Source of the DNA: Treponema sp.
GTDB taxonomy: Bacteria; Spirochaetota; Spirochaetia; Treponematales; Treponemataceae
DNA: 30,041 nt
Assembly (NCBI GenBank): GCA_017613485.1
Contig: JAGADS010000063.1
Coordinates: 1 to 30,041, forward strand
Direction: 5' to 3'
The notes below the pieces were generated by a model, which did not search any database, was not told the origin of the DNA, and saw only the letters and a list, made by a program, of their open reading frames with translations. Shown here one piece after another: positions 1 through 7,543 of this stretch (position 1 is the stretch's first letter; each line of letters begins with the position of its first letter). The translations under genes were made by a program, and so were the position numbers.

Positions 1-937
1 AACAGGACGTATCAAGTCCATATCCTATGAATCTGGGCAAACCGTAACTAGGGGACAGCTGCTTCTTGAGATTGATCCTACACAGCTAGAGTCCGAGAGG
101 GACAGTCTGGTTTCAAAAATCACGGAGGAAAATGAGAAGCTGGCAGCTCTTTATGGGATTAAGGAAAGCATATCTCTGGGAAACAATATAATTAATAAGG
201 ATGAACATTATGAGGCATACCTTAGGTACGAGGTATGGCTGAACAACCTTGAGAAGCTTGCTAATATCCGTAAGTTGAGTAAGGAAAAATATACACAGGA
301 AAACAATCTTCCAAAATCAATGACTACAGTTGCAAAGATCCGGGAACTGGAGTCAGAATATCTTGTTGCGTGCAATAACTATGACGATTATGACATCACA
401 TTCAGACACAGTGTTGAATCAGAGATAATTGACCTTGAGACTTCATTAAAAATAAACAATGCAAAACTTACACAGGTTGAGGATTCACTTCTTTTTACAA
501 AGGTATGTGCACCGATTGATGGAATAATTCAGGAGATTTCGGTTTTCAATGAGGGCGACTGGATTCAGTCAGGACAACAACTCTTTAACCTCATACCTGA
601 TGATGAGCATTATACAACCGTCAAGCTCTCCATACCTGCAAAGCAGGCAGGAAAAATAGAAAACGGCATGAAAGTAAAGATGAGGTTTCCCAGCCTGCCG
701 TATCATGAATTCGGAGGAACAGAAGGAACGATAATCACCATTGATCCAGATATAACACATTCCCAGAACGGAGAGGCATTCTTCCTGATAAAAGCAACTC
801 TTGAGAATCAGTCCTTGACGGATAAAAAGGGGAAAAGATATCCGTTGAAAGTAGGTCTGCAGGTTGATGCAAGAATCATCATTTCCAAGAGAACAATTCT
901 AAGTTACATACTGGAGAAATTGAACCTATGGTATTAA
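1..937 (+). CDS. HlyD-family periplasmic adaptor subunit, 5' end missing
   Basis: This is the C-terminal part of a membrane-fusion (HlyD-type) adaptor, which bridges an inner-membrane exporter to an outer-membrane TolC-like channel. The reading frame is open from base 2, so the N-terminal anchor lies outside the window; the TTG at 275 is only an internal codon. The visible order is a first lipoyl/barrel half (SGQTVTRGQLLLEID), a charged helical hairpin over roughly bases 90-480, a second lipoyl half (CAPIDGIIQEISVFNEGDWI), then a beta-barrel region (GMKVKMRFPSLPY) and a short C-terminal hydrophobic helix. That order is typical of type I secretion or bacteriocin-export adaptors. The stop overlaps the next start by 10 bases, which suggests translational coupling with the TolC-like gene. 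The transported substrate cannot be told from the sequence. The ABC transporter would be expected just upstream of the window. Confidence 0.85.
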   Translation, partial: TGRIKSISYESGQTVTRGQLLLEIDPTQLESERDSLVSKITEENEKLAALYGIKESISLGNNIINKDEHYEAYLRYEVWLNNLEKLANIRKLSKEKYTQENNLPKSMTTVAKIRELESEYLVACNNYDDYDITFRHSVESEIIDLETSLKINNAKLTQVEDSLLFTKVCAPIDGIIQEISVFNEGDWIQSGQQLFNLIPDDEHYTTVKLSIPAKQAGKIENGMKVKMRFPSLPYHEFGGTEGTIITIDPDITHSQNGEAFFLIKATLENQSLTDKKGKRYPLKVGLQVDARIIISKRTILSYILEKLNLWY

Positions 938-2436
938 AAAAGTTCAGAAAAGGTATTATGCTTTTCCTTCTTTTACAAATCACATTCTTATGTTTTTCTC
1001 AAGAAGAGAACTATTGGAATTCCCTCATACAGACGGCTTTTCATAACAGTGCAAATACAAGCAGCATAAAAAAAGATTATATCTCAACTCTTATCAGTAA
1101 AAAGCAATACGATTACCAGTGGTTCCCGAATTTCCAGATAGGATTCCAGACATCGTTTAACGCATCCAGAGGCGATACTCTATATATCTTAAACCAAGCT
1201 TCTGACTCTGAAATAACATGGATAGCCAGTCCATCGACAGGAATTTCAATATATCAAAAATTACCTGGTAACGGTTATGTCAGCCTGGGCATGAGCTATG
1301 GATTCAATTACTCACTTGAAAGAAAAGTTTTTCTGCAATGGCCACAACTTCAGCTTAGTCTTAATCAGAAACTGTCAAGAGGAGCTTTCGGCATTACAAA
1401 GAATCCTGAGCATCTACTTATAACAGAACAAATGTCTTATTACAGCGATTTATACAAAAGAAACCTTGATTCAGAAGTACAAAACATTCTGGGATTAATA
1501 CAGCAGGCTGATATCTTATGTGCACAAGAAAACTATTACCAGGCACTTGCAAAAGAATATGAAAGCGAAATGTTAACATCAAAAGAAAAGAATCGTTCCG
1601 GTATGCAATCCAGTCTTGAAACCCATTATGCAAGCAGGCAGTATTCAGAAGCTTTAAACTACTTGAATGACATCACTTATGAAAAAGCTCTCCTGAATCA
1701 AGAATTATTAATTCTAATACCAGATTTTATTCAAGATGACTTACAGGAAGAACGTTTTGCCTTACAGAAAATAATTCAAAAAATCTACGATGAAATAAAA
1801 AAAGAGCCGGAGGACATAGACAAGAATTTTAATAACGGCCTTTATTCCAGTATCCAAAGGCAATACCTCTACCAATATCAGAATAACGAGATAAATTATG
1901 CCCCTGAATTATACATGACAACATCTATAAGCCCAGACAGCAGTTTTAATTCATATTATTCAGACTGGTTCAAATCATTTCGAGTTCTAAAAGAAACACC
2001 ATATCCTATAGATTTTTCTTTTACTATGGGAATACGGAAAACCTTCGAGCTGCCTCAAGCTAAAAAACTTCGCGAGGAAACTTTCCAATTAAGCAAAGAT
2101 GCACTTGAGAAAATTTTTCTAATTACACAAGAGACACAGAAAAAAGAACTCTCTATACTGAAACATCAAATAGAGGTTGACAGCAAATACTTGGATAATC
2201 TCAAAATTGAAATTGAAGCAGAGAATTCTTTCCGTGAAAAAAGAAAAGACATGTTTACTAAAAACTTAATAACTCAAGATGAATTCTTTCAAAGTGAAAC
2301 CGTTTTTTACAGAATTTACATAGACTATATAACCACCTTTTGGAAAATGCTGAACAACCAGATAACCGTAATTTCTATCTGTTCAGAAGATACACCAATT
2401 CTTAATACATTTATAGGAGATATTTATGATTTTTAA
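928..2436 (+). CDS. TolC-like outer-membrane efflux protein
   Basis: This is a 502-residue exported protein with a signal peptide (about residues 1-24, a hydrophobic LFLLL core ending near CFSQ). The mature protein is largely helical with short beta segments and two long coiled-coil-like stretches (about residues 160-290 and 380-480), as in outer-membrane efflux factors. Length and gene order (HlyD-type adaptor, then this) fit a TolC-family channel completing a type I-like exporter. Sequence similarity to textbook TolC is low by eye, so the family call rests on architecture and context. The start overlaps the adaptor stop, and the gene overlaps the next one by 11 bases, so all three are likely one transcript. 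The base composition is more AT-rich than the downstream housekeeping genes. Confidence 0.7.
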   Translation: MVLKKFRKGIMLFLLLQITFLCFSQEENYWNSLIQTAFHNSANTSSIKKDYISTLISKKQYDYQWFPNFQIGFQTSFNASRGDTLYILNQASDSEITWIASPSTGISIYQKLPGNGYVSLGMSYGFNYSLERKVFLQWPQLQLSLNQKLSRGAFGITKNPEHLLITEQMSYYSDLYKRNLDSEVQNILGLIQQADILCAQENYYQALAKEYESEMLTSKEKNRSGMQSSLETHYASRQYSEALNYLNDITYEKALLNQELLILIPDFIQDDLQEERFALQKIIQKIYDEIKKEPEDIDKNFNNGLYSSIQRQYLYQYQNNEINYAPELYMTTSISPDSSFNSYYSDWFKSFRVLKETPYPIDFSFTMGIRKTFELPQAKKLREETFQLSKDALEKIFLITQETQKKELSILKHQIEVDSKYLDNLKIEIEAENSFREKRKDMFTKNLITQDEFFQSETVFYRIYIDYITTFWKMLNNQITVISICSEDTPILNTFIGDIYDF

Positions 2437-2824
2437 AAATTCAACTGGTTCTATGCTTCTAAAACTTTGTTTTACAGCACTGTTCATTTTCTGTTTACCC
2501 ATGCAAAGTTGCGTCCTCTTTGAAGATCCAAATGGAGAATGCGAGCTTCTTTCGATTTACACAAAGGAAACAGGAACTACACATTACATTTATGGTACTC
2601 TAAAAATAACGAATACCTGTGACAGGGATATCTACAACGCAACTGTAAGTTTACAGGCTGAATCGTCCAAAAGAATGTATTATAAAACTGTATCTCTCGA
2701 CATAACGGTTTCCCCTGAAGAATCTGTTTTCATTCCGATTGAAATGAGCTTTACAACAACTGGGACAGAAACAGAAAAATGGAAGTCTGATACTTTCAAG
2801 ATAATATCTGCCTCATGGAAATAA
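2426..2824 (+). CDS. small predicted lipoprotein in the export operon
   Basis: This 132-residue protein has a hydrophobic leader and a relaxed spirochaetal lipobox (LPMQSC, Cys29), so it is probably lipid-anchored. The mature part looks all-beta: alternating polar and hydrophobic segments with a GTLKITNTCDRDIYNATV stretch resemble small Ig-like or FxLYD-like domains, but I do not recognise a named family. A good ribosome binding site (AGGAG, six bases before the ATG) and an 11-base overlap with the TolC-like gene place it in the same operon. It may be an accessory of the exporter or an immunity-type lipoprotein; neither is shown by the sequence. Confidence 0.7.
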   Translation: MIFKNSTGSMLLKLCFTALFIFCLPMQSCVLFEDPNGECELLSIYTKETGTTHYIYGTLKITNTCDRDIYNATVSLQAESSKRMYYKTVSLDITVSPEESVFIPIEMSFTTTGTETEKWKSDTFKIISASWK

Positions 2825-2831
2825 GATGATA

Positions 2832-2866
2832 TTCCCAAAAATCCATTCTTACGGTAAAATCAAACC
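2832..2866 (+). promoter_or_regulatory. possible promoter giving a leaderless COG2509 mRNA
   Basis: There is no Shine-Dalgarno before the ATG at 2867. A -10-like TAAAAT (2855-2860) lies six bases before the ATG, and a weak -35-like TTCCCA (2832-2837) lies 17 bases further up. Transcription would then start at the A of the ATG. The -10 is reasonable but the -35 matches only half of the consensus. Confidence 0.35.
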
Positions 2867-4483
2867 ATGATTTATGACCTGAGCATTTCTGTCACGGCTG
2901 AAAACGAGAAGAACACGGACTTGATTAAAAGGCATCTCATGGATGAGCTTAAGAAAAAGCTTTCTCCCCTTCCTCCCAAAAACGAGATTGAATTTGTTTT
3001 TGTAAAGCGCTCTGTGGATGCAAGGCATGGCAAGGTAAAGATTTTCCTAAGGTACAGTGCATATATCGGAGAAAAACCGGATTCAGAAAGCGGCAAGGTT
3101 CCTGAATGGAAACAGGCTGACGGGAAACGGACTGTCATAATAATCGGCTCAGGACCTGCAGGACTTTTTGCGGCACTAAAGCTTCTTGAGCATGGAATAA
3201 AACCTGTAATCGTGGAGAGAGGCTCTTCAACATCTCAAAGAAAACGTGACATTGCATCAATAAGCACACAGGGAAATGTCAGCGAGAACTCGAACTACTG
3301 CTTTGGAGAAGGAGGGGCCGGAACATTCAGCGACGGAAAGCTCTATACACGCAGCAACAAGAGGGGCAGCATTGATTCTGTGCTCAGGATTTTCGTTCAT
3401 TTTGGAGCGGACGAAAGAATACTCACCGATGCACACCCGCATATCGGAACGGACAGGCTTCCTTCAATAATAAACAATATCCGTGAGTTGATTATCGGGA
3501 AAGGCGGAGAAGTCCTTTTTGACACAAAATGCATTCAGCTTGTTACAGAGAACGACGGAGACAAAAAGATTGTCCGCGGAATAAAGGCTCAGAGCACAGT
3601 CACAGGCCAGGTCCAGGAACTGACAGGCGACAAGGTGATTCTTGCAACAGGACACTCGGCTTATGACATTTACACCATGATTGCAGAGGAAGCCCCGCAG
3701 GCACTTGAGGCAAAGACTTTTGCAGTAGGAGTCAGGGTGGAGCATCCAAGACAGGCAATCGATTTAATGCAGTACCACGACAAGAAAGCGGCGGAAAAGC
3801 TTGGTGCGGCTGAATACAGGATTACGACACAGCAGGATGGACGCGGAGTATACAGCTTCTGCATGTGCCCAGGAGGATTTGTAGTTCCAAGTGCATCTGC
3901 CCCTGATGAGATTGTAGTAAACGGAATGTCATGTGCAAGACGGAACAGCGCATGGAGCAATGCCGCAATTGTAGTGGAGACAAAACCAGAGGATATCCCG
4001 GCTGAATTTGAGGCTGAGGCCAAGGAGAAATATAATTGTCCTGTCATGGCAGGCCTTTTGTGGAGAAAGGCTCTTGAACAGCTTACGGCAAAAAACGGAG
4101 ACGGCCAGAAAGCCCCTGCCCAGAGAATCACGGATTTTATTGAAGGTAAAAAAAGCACGGATCTCCCAAAATCAAGCTACACCCCTGGCCTGGTTTCCTC
4201 CAACCTGAACGAATGGCTTCCCCCGCAGATTGCAACAAGGCTGAAAAAAGCATTCAGGGAAATCGACGGCAAGATGAAAGGCTACATCCAGAAGGACGCT
4301 CTTTTGATTGCAACAGAAACCCGCACCAGCACCCCGGTAAGGATCCTGCGCGACAAGGACACCCTGGAATGCCCCAAGCTCGCCAACCTCTACCCGGCAG
4401 GAGAAGGCTCCGGCTACTCAGGAGGCATAGTTAGCTCTGCCATGGACGGTATAAAAATAGCTGAAAAAATATGTAATGTTTAA
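2867..4483 (+). CDS. FAD-dependent dehydrogenase of the COG2509 family
   Basis: This 538-residue flavoprotein belongs to the uncharacterised NAD(FAD)-utilising dehydrogenase family COG2509. An N-terminal ~85-residue domain (possible substrate or nucleic-acid-binding ferredoxin-like fold) precedes a Rossmann FAD site, GSGPAG at residues 94-99, with the acidic end of the beta strand at VIVERG. The family signature around NYCFGEGGAGTFSDGKLYTR lies at about residues 143-162. The C-terminal FAD-closing motif YPAGEGSGYSGGI is near residue 512. Full length for the family. The physiological substrate is unknown. The ATG at 2867 fits the family N-terminus but has no Shine-Dalgarno, so its translation may be leaderless. 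A hairpin cluster follows the stop directly. Confidence 0.88.
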   Translation: MIYDLSISVTAENEKNTDLIKRHLMDELKKKLSPLPPKNEIEFVFVKRSVDARHGKVKIFLRYSAYIGEKPDSESGKVPEWKQADGKRTVIIIGSGPAGLFAALKLLEHGIKPVIVERGSSTSQRKRDIASISTQGNVSENSNYCFGEGGAGTFSDGKLYTRSNKRGSIDSVLRIFVHFGADERILTDAHPHIGTDRLPSIINNIRELIIGKGGEVLFDTKCIQLVTENDGDKKIVRGIKAQSTVTGQVQELTGDKVILATGHSAYDIYTMIAEEAPQALEAKTFAVGVRVEHPRQAIDLMQYHDKKAAEKLGAAEYRITTQQDGRGVYSFCMCPGGFVVPSASAPDEIVVNGMSCARRNSAWSNAAIVVETKPEDIPAEFEAEAKEKYNCPVMAGLLWRKALEQLTAKNGDGQKAPAQRITDFIEGKKSTDLPKSSYTPGLVSSNLNEWLPPQIATRLKKAFREIDGKMKGYIQKDALLIATETRTSTPVRILRDKDTLECPKLANLYPAGEGSGYSGGIVSSAMDGIKIAEKICNV

Positions 4484-4559
4484 GTTTTGATGTTTTTCCC
4501 GAAGGGAAAATGCGAGCCCTCGCGAGCAAATCAAAACTCATTAGCAAGCGGAAGCTTGC
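4483..4559. repeat. nested hairpin cluster between COG2509 gene and hprK
   Basis: Four inverted repeats are packed into 77 bases. Outer arms AGTTTTGAT (4483-4491) and ATCAAAACT (4530-4538) enclose TTTTCCC-gaa-GGGAAAA (4494-4510) and GCGAG-cc-CTCGC (4512-4523). A further hairpin GCAAGC-ggaa-GCTTGC (4544-4559) follows. The outer arms begin on the last base of the stop codon. It may end transcription of the upstream gene, but it lacks a clean single stem with a T-run, so a dispersed REP-like repeat is as likely. Confidence 0.6.
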
Positions 4560-4567
4560 GTCAAGCC

Positions 4568-4602
4568 TTGAATTTTATTCCATTTATGTGTATACTACAC
4601 AT
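4568..4602 (+). promoter_or_regulatory. hprK promoter with inverted-repeat operator candidate; leaderless start
   Basis: TTGAAT (4568-4573), a 17-base spacer and TATACT (4591-4596) form a near-consensus sigma-70 promoter. The usual start point, seven bases after the -10, is the A of the hprK ATG at 4603, so the mRNA would be leaderless; no Shine-Dalgarno is present. The -10 lies inside a perfect inverted repeat, ATGTGTA-tac-TACACAT (4586-4602), ending right before the ATG. A protein bound there would block both transcription and translation start. Confidence 0.6.
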
Positions 4603-5592
4603 ATGTCTGATAAAACCTTTACGGTACTTGATCTGCTGGATTTGAAACTAAAAGGACATGATTCTCTCAATTTAAGCTGTATTGCAGGAAGGCGTGGGCT
4701 TTCCCGTGCGCTTACGGTTCCAGACATAAACAGACCGGGGCTTGCACTGTCAGGCTTCTATGAATCCTTTGCCTACAGTCGTGTTCAGCTTTTCGGACGC
4801 GGAGAATATGCATACCTGCTTAAGCTCTGGGAGGAGAATCAGCAGGCAAACATCAAGCAGTTTTTTTCCTACGATCTTCCATGCTGTGTTTTTGCACGCA
4901 GCCTTACACCAAACGAGGCTTTTCTTGCAGTTGCGGAAGAGGCAGGCTGTCCAATCCTACAGTCAGACCTGGAGTCATCAGAGTTTTCATCACGACTTCT
5001 TCGAGTTCTTTCCAATATATTTGCCCCCAAAAAGACACTTCACGGAGTTCTAGTTGAGGTAAGCGGTATAGGCATCCTTCTTATCGGTGACTCTGGTGTC
5101 GGAAAAAGCGAGACAGCCCTTGAGCTGATCCAGAGGGGACACAGGCTTGTTGCTGACGACTCAGTTGAAATCAGATGCGTAAACGGAAACACTGTCATGG
5201 GTCAGGGTGCAAACAAGCTTATAAGCCACCACATGGAGATCAGGGGTCTAGGCATAATCAATGTGACACAGCTTTACGGTGTCGGTGCAATCCGCGAGCA
5301 AAAGGAAGTTCAGCTGGTCGTAAAACTGGAGACATGGGATCAAAATAAAGTGTATGACAGGATCGGGACGGAAACCCATACAACAGACTTGCTTGGGGTA
5401 AAGATTCCGTACATAGAGATTCCTGTAAAACCCGGGCGAAACCTTCCGATCATTCTGGAGGCCGCCGCAATGAACGAGCGTCTTAAGTCAATGGGATATT
5501 TCTCCGCAAGGGAATTCAATCAAAACGTGCTGAAGTGGATTGAATCCGGGGAAGCCCAGGCAGCATATTACGGAAGCGATGATTCTTACTAG
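4603..5592 (+). CDS. hprK: HPr kinase/phosphorylase
   Basis: This bifunctional enzyme phosphorylates HPr on Ser46 with ATP or PPi and removes the phosphate again. I start it at the ATG at 4603 (329 residues) because the family N-terminus (TFTVLDLL...GLSRALTVPDINRPGLAL) begins there and a promoter lies immediately upstream; the frame is open back to 4510, but that adds 31 non-family residues encoded by a hairpin repeat. Visible motifs are the catalytic His147 in LHGVLVEV, Walker A GDSGVGKS (162-169), ADDSVEI (185-190) and the family signature EIRGLGIINV (212-221). The substrate gene ptsH follows 42 bases later, fitting a regulatory pair. Spirochaetes often keep HprK and HPr without a full sugar-transporting PTS, so its role here is probably regulatory. 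Confidence 0.95.
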   Translation: MSDKTFTVLDLLDLKLKGHDSLNLSCIAGRRGLSRALTVPDINRPGLALSGFYESFAYSRVQLFGRGEYAYLLKLWEENQQANIKQFFSYDLPCCVFARSLTPNEAFLAVAEEAGCPILQSDLESSEFSSRLLRVLSNIFAPKKTLHGVLVEVSGIGILLIGDSGVGKSETALELIQRGHRLVADDSVEIRCVNGNTVMGQGANKLISHHMEIRGLGIINVTQLYGVGAIREQKEVQLVVKLETWDQNKVYDRIGTETHTTDLLGVKIPYIEIPVKPGRNLPIILEAAAMNERLKSMGYFSAREFNQNVLKWIESGEAQAAYYGSDDSY

Positions 5593-5634
5593 GATTTTTC
5601 GCAAAAATTTTATCGATAGCATGAGGAAAATAAA

Positions 5635-5901
5635 TTGGTAGAGAAAATTCTTACAGTCAGAAACAGGGCAGGAATCCATGCAAGACCGGCAGCACTTATT
5701 GCCCAGACAGCCAACACATTCGCATCAGAACTTATTCTTGAAAAAGATGCCATGACGGTTAATGCAAAGTCAATTATGGGTGTCATCACGATGGCAGCAG
5801 GCTACAACACCAATCTTACTCTCAAGGCAGACGGACCGGACGAAAAAGAGGCCGCAGACGCAATTTTCAATCTTTTTGAATCCAAGTTTGAAGAGGAATA
5901 A
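5635..5901 (+). CDS. ptsH: HPr phosphocarrier protein
   Basis: This is an 88-residue HPr of typical size. His15 sits in the canonical AGIHARPA loop (the PEP/EI-dependent site) and Ser46 in AKSIMGV (the HprK site), so both regulatory positions are intact. The start is a TTG at 5635, supported by GAGGA at 5623-5627 with a seven-base spacing; the ATG at 5621 is in another frame and soon stops. A short AT-rich hairpin (ATTTTT-cgc-AAAAAT, 5594-5608) separates it from hprK. The regulator gene downstream starts three bases after the stop, so ptsH, the LexA-like gene and holA very likely share a transcript. Confidence 0.95.
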   Translation: MVEKILTVRNRAGIHARPAALIAQTANTFASELILEKDAMTVNAKSIMGVITMAAGYNTNLTLKADGPDEKEAADAIFNLFESKFEEE

Positions 5902-5904
5902 TCC

Positions 5905-6525
5905 ATGAAGAATTTGACTGACCGACAGCGCGAAGTCTTGAATTATATCGCACAGTTCACGGATGACAATGTATTTCCGCCGACTGTCCGTGAAATCGGA
6001 GAGCATTTCGGCATTTCATTGAGGGCGGTTCAGGATCATGTGGCAGCCCTTCAGAAAAAAGGCTATCTTTCTCAGAGCCAGAAAAGATCCAGGTCAATAC
6101 GTGTCCTAAAGGATGTGCGTCCTAAGGTGGGAGCCGCCAGTGCAGTCCTCATTCCAGTAATCAATTCAATTACACCGGGAAAACCTGCCATCTCGGAGGA
6201 AAACTACAGTTCCATAGTAACATGCTCATATCCTTTTGTGGAGAACGGCAAAAAGTATTTTATATTCCAGATATCAGACAACAGCATGATTGACGTGAAC
6301 ATTCAGGCTGGGGATCAGGTTTTCGTGGAGATACAGGACAATGCGGAAAACGGGCAGATTGTAGCAGTTGCACTTGATGACGAGATTACTGTAAGACGCA
6401 TTTACAAGGAAGCAAACAGAATATGCCTTAAGACAGGAAACCCGCAGATTCCACCAAGCTATTATCAGGAAGTAAAAATCCTCGGTATAGTCAGCGGAAT
6501 TTACCGCAAGCTGGCAAATGACTGA
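5905..6525 (+). CDS. LexA-like repressor with altered self-cleavage residues
   Basis: This 206-residue protein has the full LexA layout: an N-terminal winged helix (LTDRQREVLNYIAQF...FPPTVREIGEHFGIS, residues 4-66) and an S24/LexA dimerisation-cleavage domain (about 80-200). Aligned by eye to E. coli LexA, the catalytic Ser119 is kept (Ser127 in SDNSM). The scissile Ala-Gly reads Pro91-Gly92 (SITPGKP), and the catalytic Lys156 in EVTVKR is Arg164 in EITVRR. Family knowledge says Lys156 is needed for autoproteolysis and that changes at Ala84 or Gly85 block cleavage, so I infer a non-cleavable LexA relative. Its target genes are unknown and it need not control an SOS response. It starts three bases after ptsH and overlaps holA by eight bases. 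I give no gene symbol because orthology to true lexA is uncertain. Confidence 0.9.
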   Translation: MKNLTDRQREVLNYIAQFTDDNVFPPTVREIGEHFGISLRAVQDHVAALQKKGYLSQSQKRSRSIRVLKDVRPKVGAASAVLIPVINSITPGKPAISEENYSSIVTCSYPFVENGKKYFIFQISDNSMIDVNIQAGDQVFVEIQDNAENGQIVAVALDDEITVRRIYKEANRICLKTGNPQIPPSYYQEVKILGIVSGIYRKLAND

Positions 6526-7543
6526 GGCAGAAGTCTACCTCTTTACAGGCCCCGAGCTTGGTGAAAAAAAAGAGGCAATCGAAAACATAAAGTCCGCCGC
6601 ACAGAAAAAGAACGGATCTCTTGACGAATACACATATTACGCAGGAGACGAGCGCATTCAGGATATTGTGTCGCAGCTGCAGAATGTCTCGCTTTTTGAC
6701 CAGGCATTATTCATCACCGTACGCAACGCAGAGCAGATCAAGCTAAAGGCAGACATAGACATGCTCTTGTCGTGGATTAACGGCGGGGCAAAGGAAAGCG
6801 CCAATACACTCATCCTTACATCAGATGAAAACGGCATAGAACGCAAGATTGAAAGTGCAGTTCCGCCAAGCCATAAGAAAATCTTCTGGGAAATGTTCGA
6901 GAACCGGAAGACTCAGTGGCTTCAGGATTTTTTCAGGAAAAACGGCTTTACCATAACAGGCGATGCAATAGACCAGATCCTTGACATGGTGGAGAACAAC
7001 ACCGAGGCACTTAAGGCTGAATGCGGACGCTTCTTCTACTGCTTTGAGAAAGGCCACATGATTACAGGCGAGGATGTGGACAAGATTCTCTCGCACAACA
7101 GGGAGGAAAACGCGTTTACTCTATTTGACGCTATGGCAGACGTATCAAAATCTCCTGTACAGAGGCTTGACTCCTCTCTCGGCATCCTGCAGAAAATAAA
7201 AATGGCATCAGGCGATGGAATTACACCAAACCTGATTGCAGGCCTGGGTTACTGCTTCCGTATGCTCAGGACATGGCACGCCCTGCATGAAAAGGGAGCA
7301 AATCCAAGTGACACAGAGCTTAAGGCCAGCGGATTCAACAAGAAAAGCCAGGAAAAATACAGGAATGCATCCCGGATATGGACTTCAGGCGCAACATCAT
7401 CTATTCTGGCTCTCCTTGCTGCAAGCGACATGGCTGTAAGGGAAAACGGGAATGGTCTTGAGGAAACACGTCTTGTCCTGATGCTCAATTCCATTATCCT
7501 TAAAAACGGCATTTTCCCCACAGAATACACACAGTCACTTTAA
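6518..7543 (+). CDS. holA: DNA polymerase III delta subunit
   Basis: This 341-residue clamp-loader subunit opens the beta sliding clamp during replication. Its layout matches HolA: an N-terminal AAA+-like domain without a functional Walker A (VYLFTGPELGEKKEAI at 6-21, LFDQALFITVRNAEQIK around 60-76), a helical middle (about 130-210 with the family-like AEVE/AECGR-type helix at residues 168-172) and a helical C-terminal collar domain ending LVLMLNSIIL. The ATG overlaps the LexA-like stop by eight bases and has no independent ribosome binding site, so translation is probably coupled. Its 3' end overlaps the convergent radC by nine bases. Confidence 0.9.
   Translation: MTEAEVYLFTGPELGEKKEAIENIKSAAQKKNGSLDEYTYYAGDERIQDIVSQLQNVSLFDQALFITVRNAEQIKLKADIDMLLSWINGGAKESANTLILTSDENGIERKIESAVPPSHKKIFWEMFENRKTQWLQDFFRKNGFTITGDAIDQILDMVENNTEALKAECGRFFYCFEKGHMITGEDVDKILSHNREENAFTLFDAMADVSKSPVQRLDSSLGILQKIKMASGDGITPNLIAGLGYCFRMLRTWHALHEKGANPSDTELKASGFNKKSQEKYRNASRIWTSGATSSILALLAASDMAVRENGNGLEETRLVLMLNSIILKNGIFPTEYTQSL

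Noticed and set aside
275..937. HlyD-type gene starting at TTG 275
   Set aside because: The frame is open to the window edge and the upstream codons encode the first lipoyl half, so the gene is truncated rather than starting here.
4510..4602. Longer hprK ORF starting at ATG 4510
   Set aside because: The extra 31 codons lie in a hairpin repeat, have no RBS and do not match the HprK N-terminus; a good promoter sits right before ATG 4603.
7535..7543. Assembly error at the holA/radC overlap
   Set aside because: Both proteins end with normal family C-termini; a nine-base convergent overlap is unremarkable.
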